DNA of 64,000 nt, from contig NZ_CP014229.1 of assembly GCF_001553605.1 (NCBI RefSeq), forward strand, positions 2,012,501 through 2,076,500. The letters are read 5' to 3'. The first letter of the stretch is position 1. Every line of letters starts with the position of its first letter. Source of the DNA: Desulfovibrio fairfieldensis. GTDB lineage: Bacteria; Desulfobacterota; Desulfovibrionia; Desulfovibrionales; Desulfovibrionaceae. The notes beneath the pieces are model-generated. The model had not been told where the DNA came from. It made no database searches and saw only the letters and a list, made by a program, of their open reading frames with translations. Position numbers and translations under genes: made by a program. This document shows positions 36,429 to 44,821 of the stretch, piece after piece.

Positions 36429-38981
36429 TCAGGCCAGCAACGCCCGCGCATCGGCCACGCGGGCCTCATCCTCACGGCCCAACGCGCGCAGGGCGCGGGC
36501 CAGGGTCTGCCAGGCTTCCGGCCGGTCGTGCAGGCCCGCGCTCTTGCGCGCCAGCAGCTCGGCCATGGCCGGGTCTTCATTGCCGTCCAGATAGATTTTA
36601 GCCAACAACAACATGGCCGCCGCGTCATTGGGATTGCGCAGCAGGGCTTCGTGCAGGAGCTCCCGCGCCTCGCCGCCCCGTTTCTGGCGCGCGGCCACCC
36701 GGGCCAGATGCCGACGGGCCGGACTCGGCATGCCGGGCCGGGCATCCTCAATGGCGGCGGCCCGCTCGTAAAAGCGTCGCGCCTCGCCGCGTCGGCCGCC
36801 CTGCTCGCAGAGCTGGCCCAGGCGGATATGGGCAAAGAGATGGTCCGGCGCAATTTTGACGCATTGGCGGTAATATCGGGCGGCGGCGCGCCGTTCGCCC
36901 AGGGTCTGGCACACCGTGCCCAGATTGTAGCAGATCTGCGCGGCGCGGGTCTCGTCCGGGCTGTGTTTGAGAGCTTCCAGGAAATGGCGGCGCGCTTCAT
37001 GCTGGCGGCCCAGGGCTGCCATGCACACGCCCAGTGAGTTCCAGGCCATGGCGTTGCCCTCGTCAGCCAGCAGAGCCAGTTTGTATTCCTCCACCGCGCC
37101 GAAGACGTCGCCCAGGCTGTAACGCCTGTCCGCGCTGATGTTCAGGGCCAGGGAATTGCAAAGGCCCGCCCTGGGCTCGGGCAGGAGCAGCGCGTATTCC
37201 AGAGCCTTGAGCGCGCAATCCTGCATTTCCGCCTTGCGGAACTGCAAAAAAGGATATCCGGCCAGTCCGGCGGCCGTCGCCAGACCGTGCTTTTTCAAAC
37301 CTTCGCAGAGCTGGGCATACACAGGCAGCAGATCCTCAGCCGCGCGGCCGGGATGAAAGAAAATCAGGCTGTTGCTGCCGTAGCGCCCGCCAAAGGGCTC
37401 GGCACGCCCGGCGTCTTCCGCCGCCGTGGCCCGGACCGGCGCGAGCAGGGCCCGCCAGAGCTCCAGCGCCTTGCGCATGCCGCGTTCGGGCTCACTACCG
37501 GCGCGCGCGCCGCTGGGAGCCAGGCGCGCGATGACCAAGGCAAAACGCGCGCATTGCTCCCGCTCACGCGCGAATCTTTTCAAAAAGTCGCCGTGACCGT
37601 GTAAATCGCCCTGCGCGCCCTGCTCTTCCGGCTCCGTTGCGGCACGGGACGGGGCGTCCGCCGACGCATTCTTCTCCGGCGCGGCAGGCTGTGCCGGGGC
37701 CATGGCGGCCTGCTCCGTCCGGGGTTCGCTGCCCGGCGTTTTTTCCTCAGAGCCAAGGCCGGGAACATCCGGAATGCCTTCCAGAGCATTTTCCATATCC
37801 GAAGGACTCAGAACAGGCAGTCCGTCCAGCAGGGCCAAGCTGTCGCCCGGCTCCGGAATCACGGCCGCGTCCTCCAGATGCAGGATTTCAGCCACGGCAT
37901 CCAGTTCCCGGACATGCAGCAGTACGATTTCGCCTTTGTAGCAGGCCGCGTCCCGCGCGCCGCCGGACCAGACCGCGAAACGCAGACCCTCGCGGGCCTT
38001 GGTCTGCCGGCCCAGGCTGATCCGCAGACGGCCCAGAGGCAGATTTTCCAGCACCACGCCGCCGTCCTGAAGGATGCGGGCAAAGGGCATGATCCGGCTT
38101 TCGCCGCCCAGACCGGCCCCGCTCTGCCCCTGGGCGGCCACGTCGGCGGCCAGGCGGGCCCGGGCCATAAGCTGGCGGGCCTGCTCGAACATGGGCAAGA
38201 CCAGTTCCGGCCCCTGCATGTCCTGGGGATAGAGCGCGTGTCCGGCGCAGAGCAGGGGGCGCACCGGCTGCCGGGTCAGGGGACCGGGCAGGCTCACGGC
38301 TTCCATGCGGCCCAGAACGGCGCGGGCCAGCTTGTGGCAGGCCCCGCGTCCGCTGGCGGACAACAGCAGAGCAAACTCGTACCGGCCCACGCGCGCGGCC
38401 AGCACATCCGAAGGCAGACCGGCGCGGCAGGCCTCGGCCATATGCCGCAGAAATTTTTCACTGAAGGCAAAACCGATCTGGCGGGCCATCTCCTCGCCGT
38501 TGCGCAGACGCAGCACCACAAGTCCCATGCACAGGCGGTGCAGGGGCGCGGGCCTGCCGTCGGGCTGGGCCGGATCATCCAGGTGAGCGCGCACCCGCGC
38601 GGCCTCATCTTCCATGCGCGCATACAGGGCGTCTTCCGTCGCCAGGCCGGTAACCGCGTCCGTGCGCGCGGCCCTGGAACGGGCCAGATTTTCCAGGCAG
38701 AGCGCGACCACGGACGGCAGCGCGGGCAGAAGCGGCCGTACTTCGCGCGCGCGTACTCCGTGAAGCATGAGCACGCCCAGCAATTCCTCCCGCCAGACCA
38801 GCGGCAGCAGAAGACGACGCTCGCGCGGCAAAAACTGCGGCGCGTCCGGCGGGTTTTGGGTGGGAAAATACAGGGCGTGCCCGTTGAATGTAAAAAAGGC
38901 GGCCAAGCCGCTGCACAACAGGCCTTCCATGTCCATCAGATCGCCGCGCGCGAGATTCAGGTCCTGCGGAATTTGCTTCAT
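36429..38981 (-). CDS. Multidomain protein: GAF-like, two degenerate GGDEF-like domains, TPR
   Basis: This cytoplasmic protein has 850 aa. Residues 15-100 look GAF-like. Residues about 105-270 follow the GGDEF fold ('RTDAVTGLATEDALYARMED') but the catalytic motif reads 'VGRYEFALLLS', so it should be inactive. About 295-390 is a beta-rich segment with 'YKGEIVLLHV'. A Pro/Ala/Glu linker follows. A second GGDEF-like region (about 470-620) has 'GGRYGSNSLIFFHP'. TPR units fill 640-850 ('AMAWNSLGVCMAALGRQHEA', 'DHLFAHIRLGQLCEQGGRRG'). It is possibly a c-di-GMP or protein-interaction scaffold. No ribosome site is clear at 38981. It lies upstream of the adhesin gene on the same strand. Confidence 0.75.
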   Translation of the reverse strand: MKQIPQDLNLARGDLMDMEGLLCSGLAAFFTFNGHALYFPTQNPPDAPQFLPRERRLLLPLVWREELLGVLMLHGVRAREVRPLLPALPSVVALCLENLARSRAARTDAVTGLATEDALYARMEDEAARVRAHLDDPAQPDGRPAPLHRLCMGLVVLRLRNGEEMARQIGFAFSEKFLRHMAEACRAGLPSDVLAARVGRYEFALLLSASGRGACHKLARAVLGRMEAVSLPGPLTRQPVRPLLCAGHALYPQDMQGPELVLPMFEQARQLMARARLAADVAAQGQSGAGLGGESRIMPFARILQDGGVVLENLPLGRLRISLGRQTKAREGLRFAVWSGGARDAACYKGEIVLLHVRELDAVAEILHLEDAAVIPEPGDSLALLDGLPVLSPSDMENALEGIPDVPGLGSEEKTPGSEPRTEQAAMAPAQPAAPEKNASADAPSRAATEPEEQGAQGDLHGHGDFLKRFAREREQCARFALVIARLAPSGARAGSEPERGMRKALELWRALLAPVRATAAEDAGRAEPFGGRYGSNSLIFFHPGRAAEDLLPVYAQLCEGLKKHGLATAAGLAGYPFLQFRKAEMQDCALKALEYALLLPEPRAGLCNSLALNISADRRYSLGDVFGAVEEYKLALLADEGNAMAWNSLGVCMAALGRQHEARRHFLEALKHSPDETRAAQICYNLGTVCQTLGERRAAARYYRQCVKIAPDHLFAHIRLGQLCEQGGRRGEARRFYERAAAIEDARPGMPSPARRHLARVAARQKRGGEARELLHEALLRNPNDAAAMLLLAKIYLDGNEDPAMAELLARKSAGLHDRPEAWQTLARALRALGREDEARVADARALLA

Positions 38982-39161
38982 TTTTTCAGTGTAGTCCGGG
39001 GGGTGGCCGATTGTCTAGAGAATATCTTGAAACCCTCGCCTCCCGCCGGGCCGCGCTCCCGCATTCCCCCCGCTGTTCCTCCCGTTGTTCCGCCTCTTGC
39101 CCGCGTTGCCCCCGTGGTATAGCATTGCGGCCATACTATATTATTTTGCAGAGGACATCAC

Positions 39162-39788
39162 ATGCCTGTAGCCACCTTCCCTCTGGGGCCCTTGCAGACC
39201 AACAGTTACCTTATCCACAACGCCGGTCAGGCCGTGGCTGTGGATGTGGGCGGCGAGCCCGCGCCCATGCTTGAATATCTGACGGAACACAAACTTGCCC
39301 TGGCCGCTATCTGCCTCACCCACCGGCATTTCGACCACCTCTACGGCGTGGCCGAACTGGCCGGAGCCACCAAGGCAGTGGTTTACGCCCCCACGGGCGA
39401 CGACAGCTTGGCCGAGACCGAATCCGGCAAGGGCGGCATCTGGGGCTTCCCGCCGGTGCCGCCTTTCGACAGCCTGCCCATGCCCACGGGATCGGCCAGC
39501 TTCGGCGGCATGGAGTGCCGGGTGCTTGAGACGCCGGGCCACACGCCGGGCGGGGTATCCCTGTACTTCCCGGCGGAAAAGCTGGTCTTTACCGGCGACG
39601 CCCTCTTTTACCGCTCCATGGGCCGCACGGACTTCCCCGGCGGCGACCAGGCCACCCTGCTGCGCTCCATCAAGGATGTGCTTTTCACCCTGCCGGAAGA
39701 CACCACTGTCTATCCGGGCCATGGCCCGGCCACCAGCATCGGCGACGAACGCAAAAACAATCCCTTCTGCGGCGAGTTCCGGGCGTGA
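39162..39788 (+). CDS. MBL-fold metallohydrolase, glyoxalase II-like
   Basis: This 208-aa soluble protein has the metal-binding motif 'CLTHRHFDHLYGV' (THxHxDH). The next ligands are H in 'LETPGHTPGG', D in 'VFTGDALF' and H in 'VYPGHGPAT'. The motif order and length match the GloB-like/YcbL subfamily that hydrolyses thioesters such as S-lactoylglutathione, but the substrate is unproved. The ATG at 39162 follows AGAGGACATCAC. Its TGA overlaps the GTG start of the next gene, so it is the first gene of a three-gene coupled operon with a flavodoxin-like protein and comF. Confidence 0.85.
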   Translation: MPVATFPLGPLQTNSYLIHNAGQAVAVDVGGEPAPMLEYLTEHKLALAAICLTHRHFDHLYGVAELAGATKAVVYAPTGDDSLAETESGKGGIWGFPPVPPFDSLPMPTGSASFGGMECRVLETPGHTPGGVSLYFPAEKLVFTGDALFYRSMGRTDFPGGDQATLLRSIKDVLFTLPEDTTVYPGHGPATSIGDERKNNPFCGEFRA

Positions 39789-40414
39789 ACCAGATTCTGG
39801 CGCTCCTGTGCAGCCCCCGGCCCGGCGGCGTTTCCGACAGCTTGGCCCGCCTTTTTGCCGAAGGCGCGGCCGAGGCCGGGGTCGAAGCACGCCTTGAGCC
39901 TTTGCGCCGATACAAAATCGCGCCCTGTATCGGCTGCGGGGCCTGCGCCAGGCTGCCCCATGCCTGCGTGCTGGCCAGGGGCGACGATCAGGCCGAGGAA
40001 CTCTTTGCCCTGTTCCAGGCCGCACCCCTGGTGCTGCTGGCCGCACCCATCTATTTTTACGCTCTACCCGCTTTTTTCAAAGGCTTCATCGACCGGAGCC
40101 AACGCTTCTGGGCCGCGCGGGCCTATGATCACGGCCCCAGGGCCGGGCTGCCCCGCCCCCCGGTCAAACCGGTGCTGGCGGCTTTGTCGGCCGGCAGGCC
40201 GCGCGGCGGGCAGTTGTTCACGGGCGCGCTGCTGACCCTCAAATATTTTCTGGCTCCGCAGGACGCCCGAATTCAGGAAAAACGCCTGCTGCGCGGCCTG
40301 GACACGCCGGAAGACCTGGCGGCACGCCCGGCTGTCTGTGACGCGTTGCGCGCCTGGGGCCGTCACTGGGCGCAACGGCTCGAAGCCCGGACAGATGACG
40401 GGCAAAGTGCGTGA
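39785..40414 (+). CDS. NAD(P)H-dependent FMN reductase / flavodoxin-like protein
   Basis: This 209-aa flavodoxin-fold protein has the phosphate-binding loop 'LLCSPRPGGVSDSLARLF' and the NADPH-dependent FMN reductase-type 'PIYFYALPAFFKGFIDRSQ'. A CxxCxxC pattern 'APCIGCGACARLPHAC' after the first repeat unit resembles iron-sulfur flavoproteins, so a cluster may be bound. The start is GTG within the stop codon of the MBL gene (GTGA), and its own end overlaps the comF start the same way. It is probably a cytoplasmic redox enzyme. The substrate is unknown. Confidence 0.8.
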   Translation: MNQILALLCSPRPGGVSDSLARLFAEGAAEAGVEARLEPLRRYKIAPCIGCGACARLPHACVLARGDDQAEELFALFQAAPLVLLAAPIYFYALPAFFKGFIDRSQRFWAARAYDHGPRAGLPRPPVKPVLAALSAGRPRGGQLFTGALLTLKYFLAPQDARIQEKRLLRGLDTPEDLAARPAVCDALRAWGRHWAQRLEARTDDGQSA

Positions 40415-41214
40415 TTCCCGGTTTTCTGCGGCGCTGGTGCCGGGCCCTCGGGCTGAGCCAGACCCGTTGCGCGCATTGCCTGCGCCCCTTCTCGCCCCTT
40501 GAAACCGCTTCCGGCGCAAGCCCGGCCACCGGCCCCGGCGGGGCCGCCGCGCCGCTCTGCCCGGAATGCTGTTTGCTTTTCCTGCCGTATAACGGCCCAC
40601 GCTGCCCCCGTTGCGGTCTGCCCCCGGTGGAGATAGGGACGGACAAACAGACGGCGGATGCGTCGTCCCGGCCCGCCCCGCTCAGCCGTTGCGGCCAATG
40701 TCTCCAGGAAGAGCCGCCCTGGGACGGCCTGGCCTGTTACGGCCTTTACGAAGGCGCGTTGCGCGACGCCCTGCTGCGGTTGAAATTCGGGGGCGAACTT
40801 TCCCTGGCCCCGCTGCTCGGGGCCTGCCTGCTGGAAGCCTCCCGCTGCCTGCCCCGCCCCGACGCCTTGCTGGCCGTGCCGCAGCATCCGGCCCACCTGC
40901 GCCGCCGGGGCTTCAACCAGGCCCACGAGCTGGCCAAGGCCCTGCACCGCCTGACGGGCCTGCCCCTGCGCCCGGAGCTGTTGCACCGCGTCAAACCCGC
41001 GCCTCCCCAAGCCGGACTTGCCGCCGCCCAACGACGCCGCAACGTGCGGCGCGCTTTTCAGGCCGCGCCCGATGCCGCAAACCTGTGCCTCTGGCTCATT
41101 GACGACGTGATGACCACGGGCAGCACCCTGGCCGAGGCCTGCCGGGCCCTGCGCGCGGCCGGGGCACGGGAGACACGCGTGCTTTTCGTGGCCCGGACGC
41201 CCCGGCGGGACTAG
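40411..41214 (+). CDS. ComF-family phosphoribosyltransferase-like protein
   Basis: This 267-aa protein has an N-terminal zinc-binding part with several CxxC pairs ('RCAHC', 'LCPECC', 'RCPRCG', 'RCGQC') and a C-terminal phosphoribosyltransferase domain. The PRPP loop is 'LWLIDDVMTTGSTLAEAC', and 'RRRGFNQAHELAKAL' is the usual ComF segment. In naturally competent bacteria ComF helps DNA uptake or single-strand handling. Many non-competent species keep it as a gene of unclear role. It begins with GTG overlapping the previous stop, so the whole operon is translationally coupled. It is followed by repeat-rich DNA. Confidence 0.85.
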   Translation: MIPGFLRRWCRALGLSQTRCAHCLRPFSPLETASGASPATGPGGAAAPLCPECCLLFLPYNGPRCPRCGLPPVEIGTDKQTADASSRPAPLSRCGQCLQEEPPWDGLACYGLYEGALRDALLRLKFGGELSLAPLLGACLLEASRCLPRPDALLAVPQHPAHLRRRGFNQAHELAKALHRLTGLPLRPELLHRVKPAPPQAGLAAAQRRRNVRRAFQAAPDAANLCLWLIDDVMTTGSTLAEACRALRAAGARETRVLFVARTPRRD

Positions 41215-41225
41215 CGGCTGTATCT

Positions 41226-41330
41226 AAGAGCAGTTTGCGCTTGAAATTATCGCTTAACGGCGCAGTAAATCCGGCTTGCGATAATTTCGCGGTGCGGATT
41301 TTCAATATCAAAACGCTCTAAAATGCGGCT
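41226..41330. repeat. Dispersed repeat family B, copy 1
   Basis: This begins AGAGCAGTTTGCGCTTGAAA, continues TTATCGCTTAACGGC and TTGCGATAAT, and ends AATATCAAAACGCTCTA. The same modules in the same order occur at 46657-46890, and the closing part (AAAACGCTCTAAA) also at 45281-45293. The arms AGAG.../...CTCT make it a loose palindrome. The rest of the 41215-41581 gap holds repeat D and no gene. Confidence 0.6.
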
Positions 41331-41477
41331 TGCGACCCCACAGCGCGCATGACAACGCCCCACCCTTTTGCTAAGCTGAACCGGGCGCGGCAATAGTTGC
41401 TTTCAGTGCCTGAAAGCCGTGTTTCACACGGCAACGGGCAGTTCCGCGGAACACCTTTCTCGGGACGCCGCAGCCCA

Positions 41478-41520
41478 TTTCTGAGTTCTGGTCGCGTTGA
41501 CAAGCTCAACGCTTTCACCC
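41478..41520 (+). repeat. Dispersed repeat family D, copy 2
   Basis: TTTCTGAGTTCTGGTCGCG, then TTGACAAGCTCAACGCTTTC, matches 571-613. It carries the GCGTTGA...TCAACGC hairpin and ends 62 bases before the start of the DUF4198-type gene, much as copy 1 precedes livJ. Confidence 0.55.
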
Positions 41521-41581
41521 TTGCCGCGTGAAGATGCAAACGCGGCCCTACAATGCCCTTCTGATGCCGCCGGGAGATCCC

Positions 41582-42769
41582 ATGTCACGCGCCTTTTTCT
41601 TCACGCCCCGCGTATTTTTTCGGCCGCTTCCGGCCTGCCTGTGGCTGCTTGTGCCGCTGTGCTGTCTCACAATCGCCCATCCCGCAGCCGCCCAGGTGAC
41701 GTTGCTGGTGCCGAGCCAACCCAGCATTGAAGCTCCGGCCAAGCCGGACACCCCGGATAAATCGGATAAAACGGCCAGGGCGGACAAAACGGACAAGACC
41801 GAAAAAGAGACTTCCCAGGCCAAGGGCAAGGAAGAACAGAAAAAAAATACTGCGGAGCAGAAAATCGCCCAGACTCCGCCCAGTCCCGCAGCAGAGGCCG
41901 CTCCGGCTCCAAAGCCGCAAAACAATGAGACCACGGCGAGCCAACAGACCGACGGGCGCTCTCCGGCGGCGCCCGCTGCCGCCGCTACGACGGAAACCAA
42001 TGGGCAGGACGCCGCTGTTTCCGGCGGAGCAGCCAAGCCCGAGCCTCCCCAGGCCCCGCCCATCTCCGAGGAAGTGGACGTGCTCATCAGCATGATGCGC
42101 CCCTTCCGGCACGAGGGCCTGTCCATGGATATGCCGCAGCTCTTCGCGGTGCTGCGCTACGACGACAACACGCCCGCCAAGGACGGCGTCCTCCAGCCCG
42201 AACGGCACGACCTGCTGGGCGATGTGGAGGAAATCCGCTATCTGGACCAGAAGGCCTGGGGCGCCAATGTGGCTCTGAGCCGCCCGGGTCTCTATCAGTT
42301 CGTCATAGAGGCCCGCCCCTGGTGGGATGCCGCCCGCGACCGCTTTGTGCAGCATTATGTCAAGACCACCCTGCCCGTGTACGGCGTGGAACGCGGCTGG
42401 GAACTGCCCGTGGGCCAGCGCTTTGAAATCCAGCCCCTGACCCGTCCCTTTGGCCTGACGGCCCCGGCTCTCTTTTCCGGCCGCGTGCTGTTCAACGGCA
42501 AGCCCTTGGACAACGCGCCGGTGCGTATGTCCCGCATCAATACGGACAAGCAAAGCGCGCCTACGCCCTGGCAGGAAGAACTGGCGGCCCGTACCGACAA
42601 GAACGGGCAGTTCGCCTTTGTTCTCAATCAGCCCGGTTGGTGGTGCTGCGCGGCCGTTGCCGCCGGTGACCCGCTCAAAGGGCCGGACGGCCAGTCCAAG
42701 CCTCTGGAGCTGGGCGCGCTGCTCTGGCTTTATGTGGACGGCGCGTCCGCCGAGCCCCGCAAGCATTAG
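41582..42769 (+). CDS. Secreted DUF4198-like protein with low-complexity linker
   Basis: This 395-aa protein begins with an N-terminal signal peptide (hydrophobic 'CLWLLVPLCCLTIA', cleavage near AAA-QVT). Residues about 45-170 are a Lys/Asp/Glu/Ala/Pro-rich linker that probably spans the periplasm. The C-terminal part (about 180-395) looks like the DUF4198 beta domain family seen in periplasmic components near metal transporters ('GVERGWELPVGQRFEIQPL', 'GRVLFNGKPLDNAPVRM'). No transporter genes adjoin, so a link to metal uptake is not supported here. GGGAGA precedes the ATG at 41582. Confidence 0.65.
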   Translation: MSRAFFFTPRVFFRPLPACLWLLVPLCCLTIAHPAAAQVTLLVPSQPSIEAPAKPDTPDKSDKTARADKTDKTEKETSQAKGKEEQKKNTAEQKIAQTPPSPAAEAAPAPKPQNNETTASQQTDGRSPAAPAAAATTETNGQDAAVSGGAAKPEPPQAPPISEEVDVLISMMRPFRHEGLSMDMPQLFAVLRYDDNTPAKDGVLQPERHDLLGDVEEIRYLDQKAWGANVALSRPGLYQFVIEARPWWDAARDRFVQHYVKTTLPVYGVERGWELPVGQRFEIQPLTRPFGLTAPALFSGRVLFNGKPLDNAPVRMSRINTDKQSAPTPWQEELAARTDKNGQFAFVLNQPGWWCCAAVAAGDPLKGPDGQSKPLELGALLWLYVDGASAEPRKH

Positions 42770-42797
42770 CATATATTTATCCGGCCACGCCCGAAAA

Positions 42798-42834
42798 AAC
42801 CGAGAGCCGGACAGAAGTCCGGCTCTCCTTGTTT
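42798..42834. terminator. Bidirectional terminator
   Basis: The stem GAGAGCCGGA/TCCGGCTCTC is preceded by AAAAAAC and followed by CTTGTTT. It ends the DUF4198-type gene on plus and the nitroreductase gene on minus. Confidence 0.8.
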
Positions 42835-42862
42835 CAGCTCATTACAACAGCCGCAAGCGGCA

Positions 42863-43534
42863 TTATTGCACCCAACGCACCACGGCCTCTTCCGGCCGAC
42901 GGGTTTTGGCCCGGGGCTCCCGGACGCGGTAGCCGAAGGCCACCATGCAGGCCACACCCCAGCGGGCCGTGTCCAGCAGGTCCTCACGCGCCAGCACATC
43001 TTCCAGGTCCGTCTTGTGAAAGCCCTCAATGGGGCACGAATCCACGCCCAGCAGCGCGGCGGCGGTCATCATGTTGCCGAGGGCGATATAGCACTGGCGG
43101 GCGGCCCATTCGAAACCGGCCCGTTCATTGCCCGTCAGGGCAAAGTCCTTGTCCAGAAATTCCCGATATTTTTCCGTGCGCGGGCCGGAAATATCCTCGG
43201 AGAGATGCTGGGTATCGCGCATGATGGTGTCCTGAATATACGGGGAATCGGGGTCCAGTTCGGCGGGCTTGCGGGCCATGATGACCACAAAGTGGCTGGC
43301 CGTGGGCAGCTGGCGCTGCGCGCCCCAGCTCACGGCGCGGATTTTCTCGCGCAGGCCGTGATTCTGGACCACCAGAAACTGCCAGGGCTCAAAACCGAAA
43401 GAGCTGGGCGACAGGCGGCCGCCTTCCAGAATAGTATGAAAGTCCGCGTCGCTGATTTTCTTTTTCGGGTCGAATTCCTTGCAGGCGTGGCGGAAGTGCC
43501 AAGCCTTCATAAGCATATCTGTCATATGGGACAT
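42863..43534 (-). CDS. NAD(P)H-dependent nitroreductase family oxidoreductase
   Basis: This 223-aa flavoprotein is of the NfsB/nitroreductase type. The FMN-binding N-terminus is 'FRHACKEFDPKKKISDAD', followed by 'RLSPSSFGFEPWQFLVVQN'. Near the middle, 'AARQCYIALGNMMTAAALLG' and 'PIEGFHKTDLEDVL' are typical of this family. The cofactor is probably FMN in a dimer that reduces nitroaromatics, quinones or similar. AAGGAG is well placed before the ATG at 43534. It stands alone on the minus strand, divergent from the Tim44-domain gene. Confidence 0.88.
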   Translation of the reverse strand: MSHMTDMLMKAWHFRHACKEFDPKKKISDADFHTILEGGRLSPSSFGFEPWQFLVVQNHGLREKIRAVSWGAQRQLPTASHFVVIMARKPAELDPDSPYIQDTIMRDTQHLSEDISGPRTEKYREFLDKDFALTGNERAGFEWAARQCYIALGNMMTAAALLGVDSCPIEGFHKTDLEDVLAREDLLDTARWGVACMVAFGYRVREPRAKTRRPEEAVVRWVQ

Positions 43535-43661
43535 GGGGAATACTCCTTGCTATCGTCATTGAGCCGGGTGGATGCCGTAACGGCGTCCATACCGGTCTGA
43601 TTCCGTTGTAGCGCGGCCGGGAGGCGCTGCAAAGAGGAAAATTCTCCCCGGTGTGGCGGCC

Positions 43662-43689
43662 TTGCTTTTTCCCCACAAATCCATATAGT
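43662..43689 (+). promoter_or_regulatory. Promoter candidate for the Tim44-domain gene
   Basis: TTGCTT (43662-43667) and TATAGT (43684-43689) are 16 bases apart, about 67 bases before the start codon at 43757. Confidence 0.55.
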
Positions 43690-43756
43690 ATACATGATGC
43701 GCGTAGAGATGTGAAGCCGCGCCAGTCTTTAACCACCCCCGCCATGGGAGTTTTGC

Positions 43757-44722
43757 ATGAAAGCAAGTGCCATTCTGACCGGAATATTTCTGCTTTTTTC
43801 CGCTTTTGTTCTCACCCTGCCTGAACCAGTCGACGCCGCGCGCATGGGCGGCGGTCGATCCTTCGGCGGCAAGCCCTTCATGAGCAGTCCGGCGCCCGCG
43901 CCGACCATGCGCCAGCAGACGCCCAACGCGCAACGCCAGCCCATGAACCAGGCCCAGGCCGGTCAGACCGCCGCGCAACGTCCCGGCCTGTTCGGCGGCA
44001 TGGGCGGCCTGTTCGGCGGCCTGCTGGCAGGCACGCTGATCGGCTCCCTGCTCTCGGGCAACGGTTTCGGAGGCGGCGGCTTCATGGACATCATCATTAT
44101 CGGCCTGCTGGTCTTCCTCGGACTCAAGCTCTTTGCCCGCTTCCGCAACCGTCAGGCGCCCGCGCCCGCAGGGGCCGGCGCGCAGGGCGCTTCGGCCATG
44201 GGCGGCCTGCACGGCGATTTGCGTGAGGACAGCGCATCATCCCAGGGCATGCGCCGCGACAACGCGGCGGCCGGTTGGGACGTCCTGCGCAACGCGCCTC
44301 AGGGCGGAGCGGGCCAGGCGCAGGCCTTTGACGCCGCGCCTAGCGTGGATGTACCCCAAGGTTTTGACGCTGACGAATTCCTGCGCGGAGCCAAAATGGC
44401 CTACAGCCGTCTGCAAAACTCGTGGGACAAACGCGATTTGGACGACATCGCCCAATTCGCCACGCCTGCCGTGCTGGACGCCGTGCGCGAGCAGCTGGAG
44501 GCCGAGCCCACCCCCAGCACCACGGAAGTGCTTTTGGTCAACGCGCAGTTGCTGGGCGTGGAAAACGACGGCGACGAACAGCGCGCCCAAGTCTTCTTTG
44601 ACGTGTTGATGCGCGAAAGCCCGGATCAGCAGGCCCCGTCCTCTGTGCGCGAGGTCTGGCACTTTGTGCGCCCAATCGCGGGCGGCTCCTGGAAGCTGGA
44701 CGGCATCCAGCAGGTGGACTGA
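43757..44722 (+). CDS. Tim44-like domain membrane protein
   Basis: This 321-aa protein begins with a signal-like N-terminal segment (to about DAA at 28), then a Gln/Pro/Ala-rich part. The Gly-rich hydrophobic stretch 'GGLFGGLLAGTLIGSLL' (about 78-95) and a membrane helix 'MDIIIIGLLVFLGLKLF' (about 110-127) follow. The C-terminal region (about 200-321) looks like the Tim44/MBA1-type alpha+beta domain ('FLRGAKMAYSRLQNSWDKRD', 'WHFVRPIAGGSWKLDGIQQ'). Bacterial members are membrane anchored and poorly understood; translocation or envelope stress is suspected. GGGAG precedes the start. It is followed by a terminator. Confidence 0.8.
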   Translation: MKASAILTGIFLLFSAFVLTLPEPVDAARMGGGRSFGGKPFMSSPAPAPTMRQQTPNAQRQPMNQAQAGQTAAQRPGLFGGMGGLFGGLLAGTLIGSLLSGNGFGGGGFMDIIIIGLLVFLGLKLFARFRNRQAPAPAGAGAQGASAMGGLHGDLREDSASSQGMRRDNAAAGWDVLRNAPQGGAGQAQAFDAAPSVDVPQGFDADEFLRGAKMAYSRLQNSWDKRDLDDIAQFATPAVLDAVREQLEAEPTPSTTEVLLVNAQLLGVENDGDEQRAQVFFDVLMRESPDQQAPSSVREVWHFVRPIAGGSWKLDGIQQVD

Positions 44723-44763
44723 GCGCCCAAGCGCCATTCCGCCCACACCCCGAATGCATAAGG

Positions 44764-44800
44764 CGCGGGCCGGAAGCAAGAGCTTTCGGCCCGCTTTTTT
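44764..44800 (+). terminator. Rho-independent terminator
   Basis: The stem GCGGGCCGGAAG/CTTTCGGCCCGC is followed by TTTTTT. It ends the Tim44-domain gene. The next gene starts 22 bases beyond the T-run, so it needs its own promoter or read-through. Confidence 0.8.
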
Positions 44801-44821
44801 GGAACTCATTGGAGAAAAACT

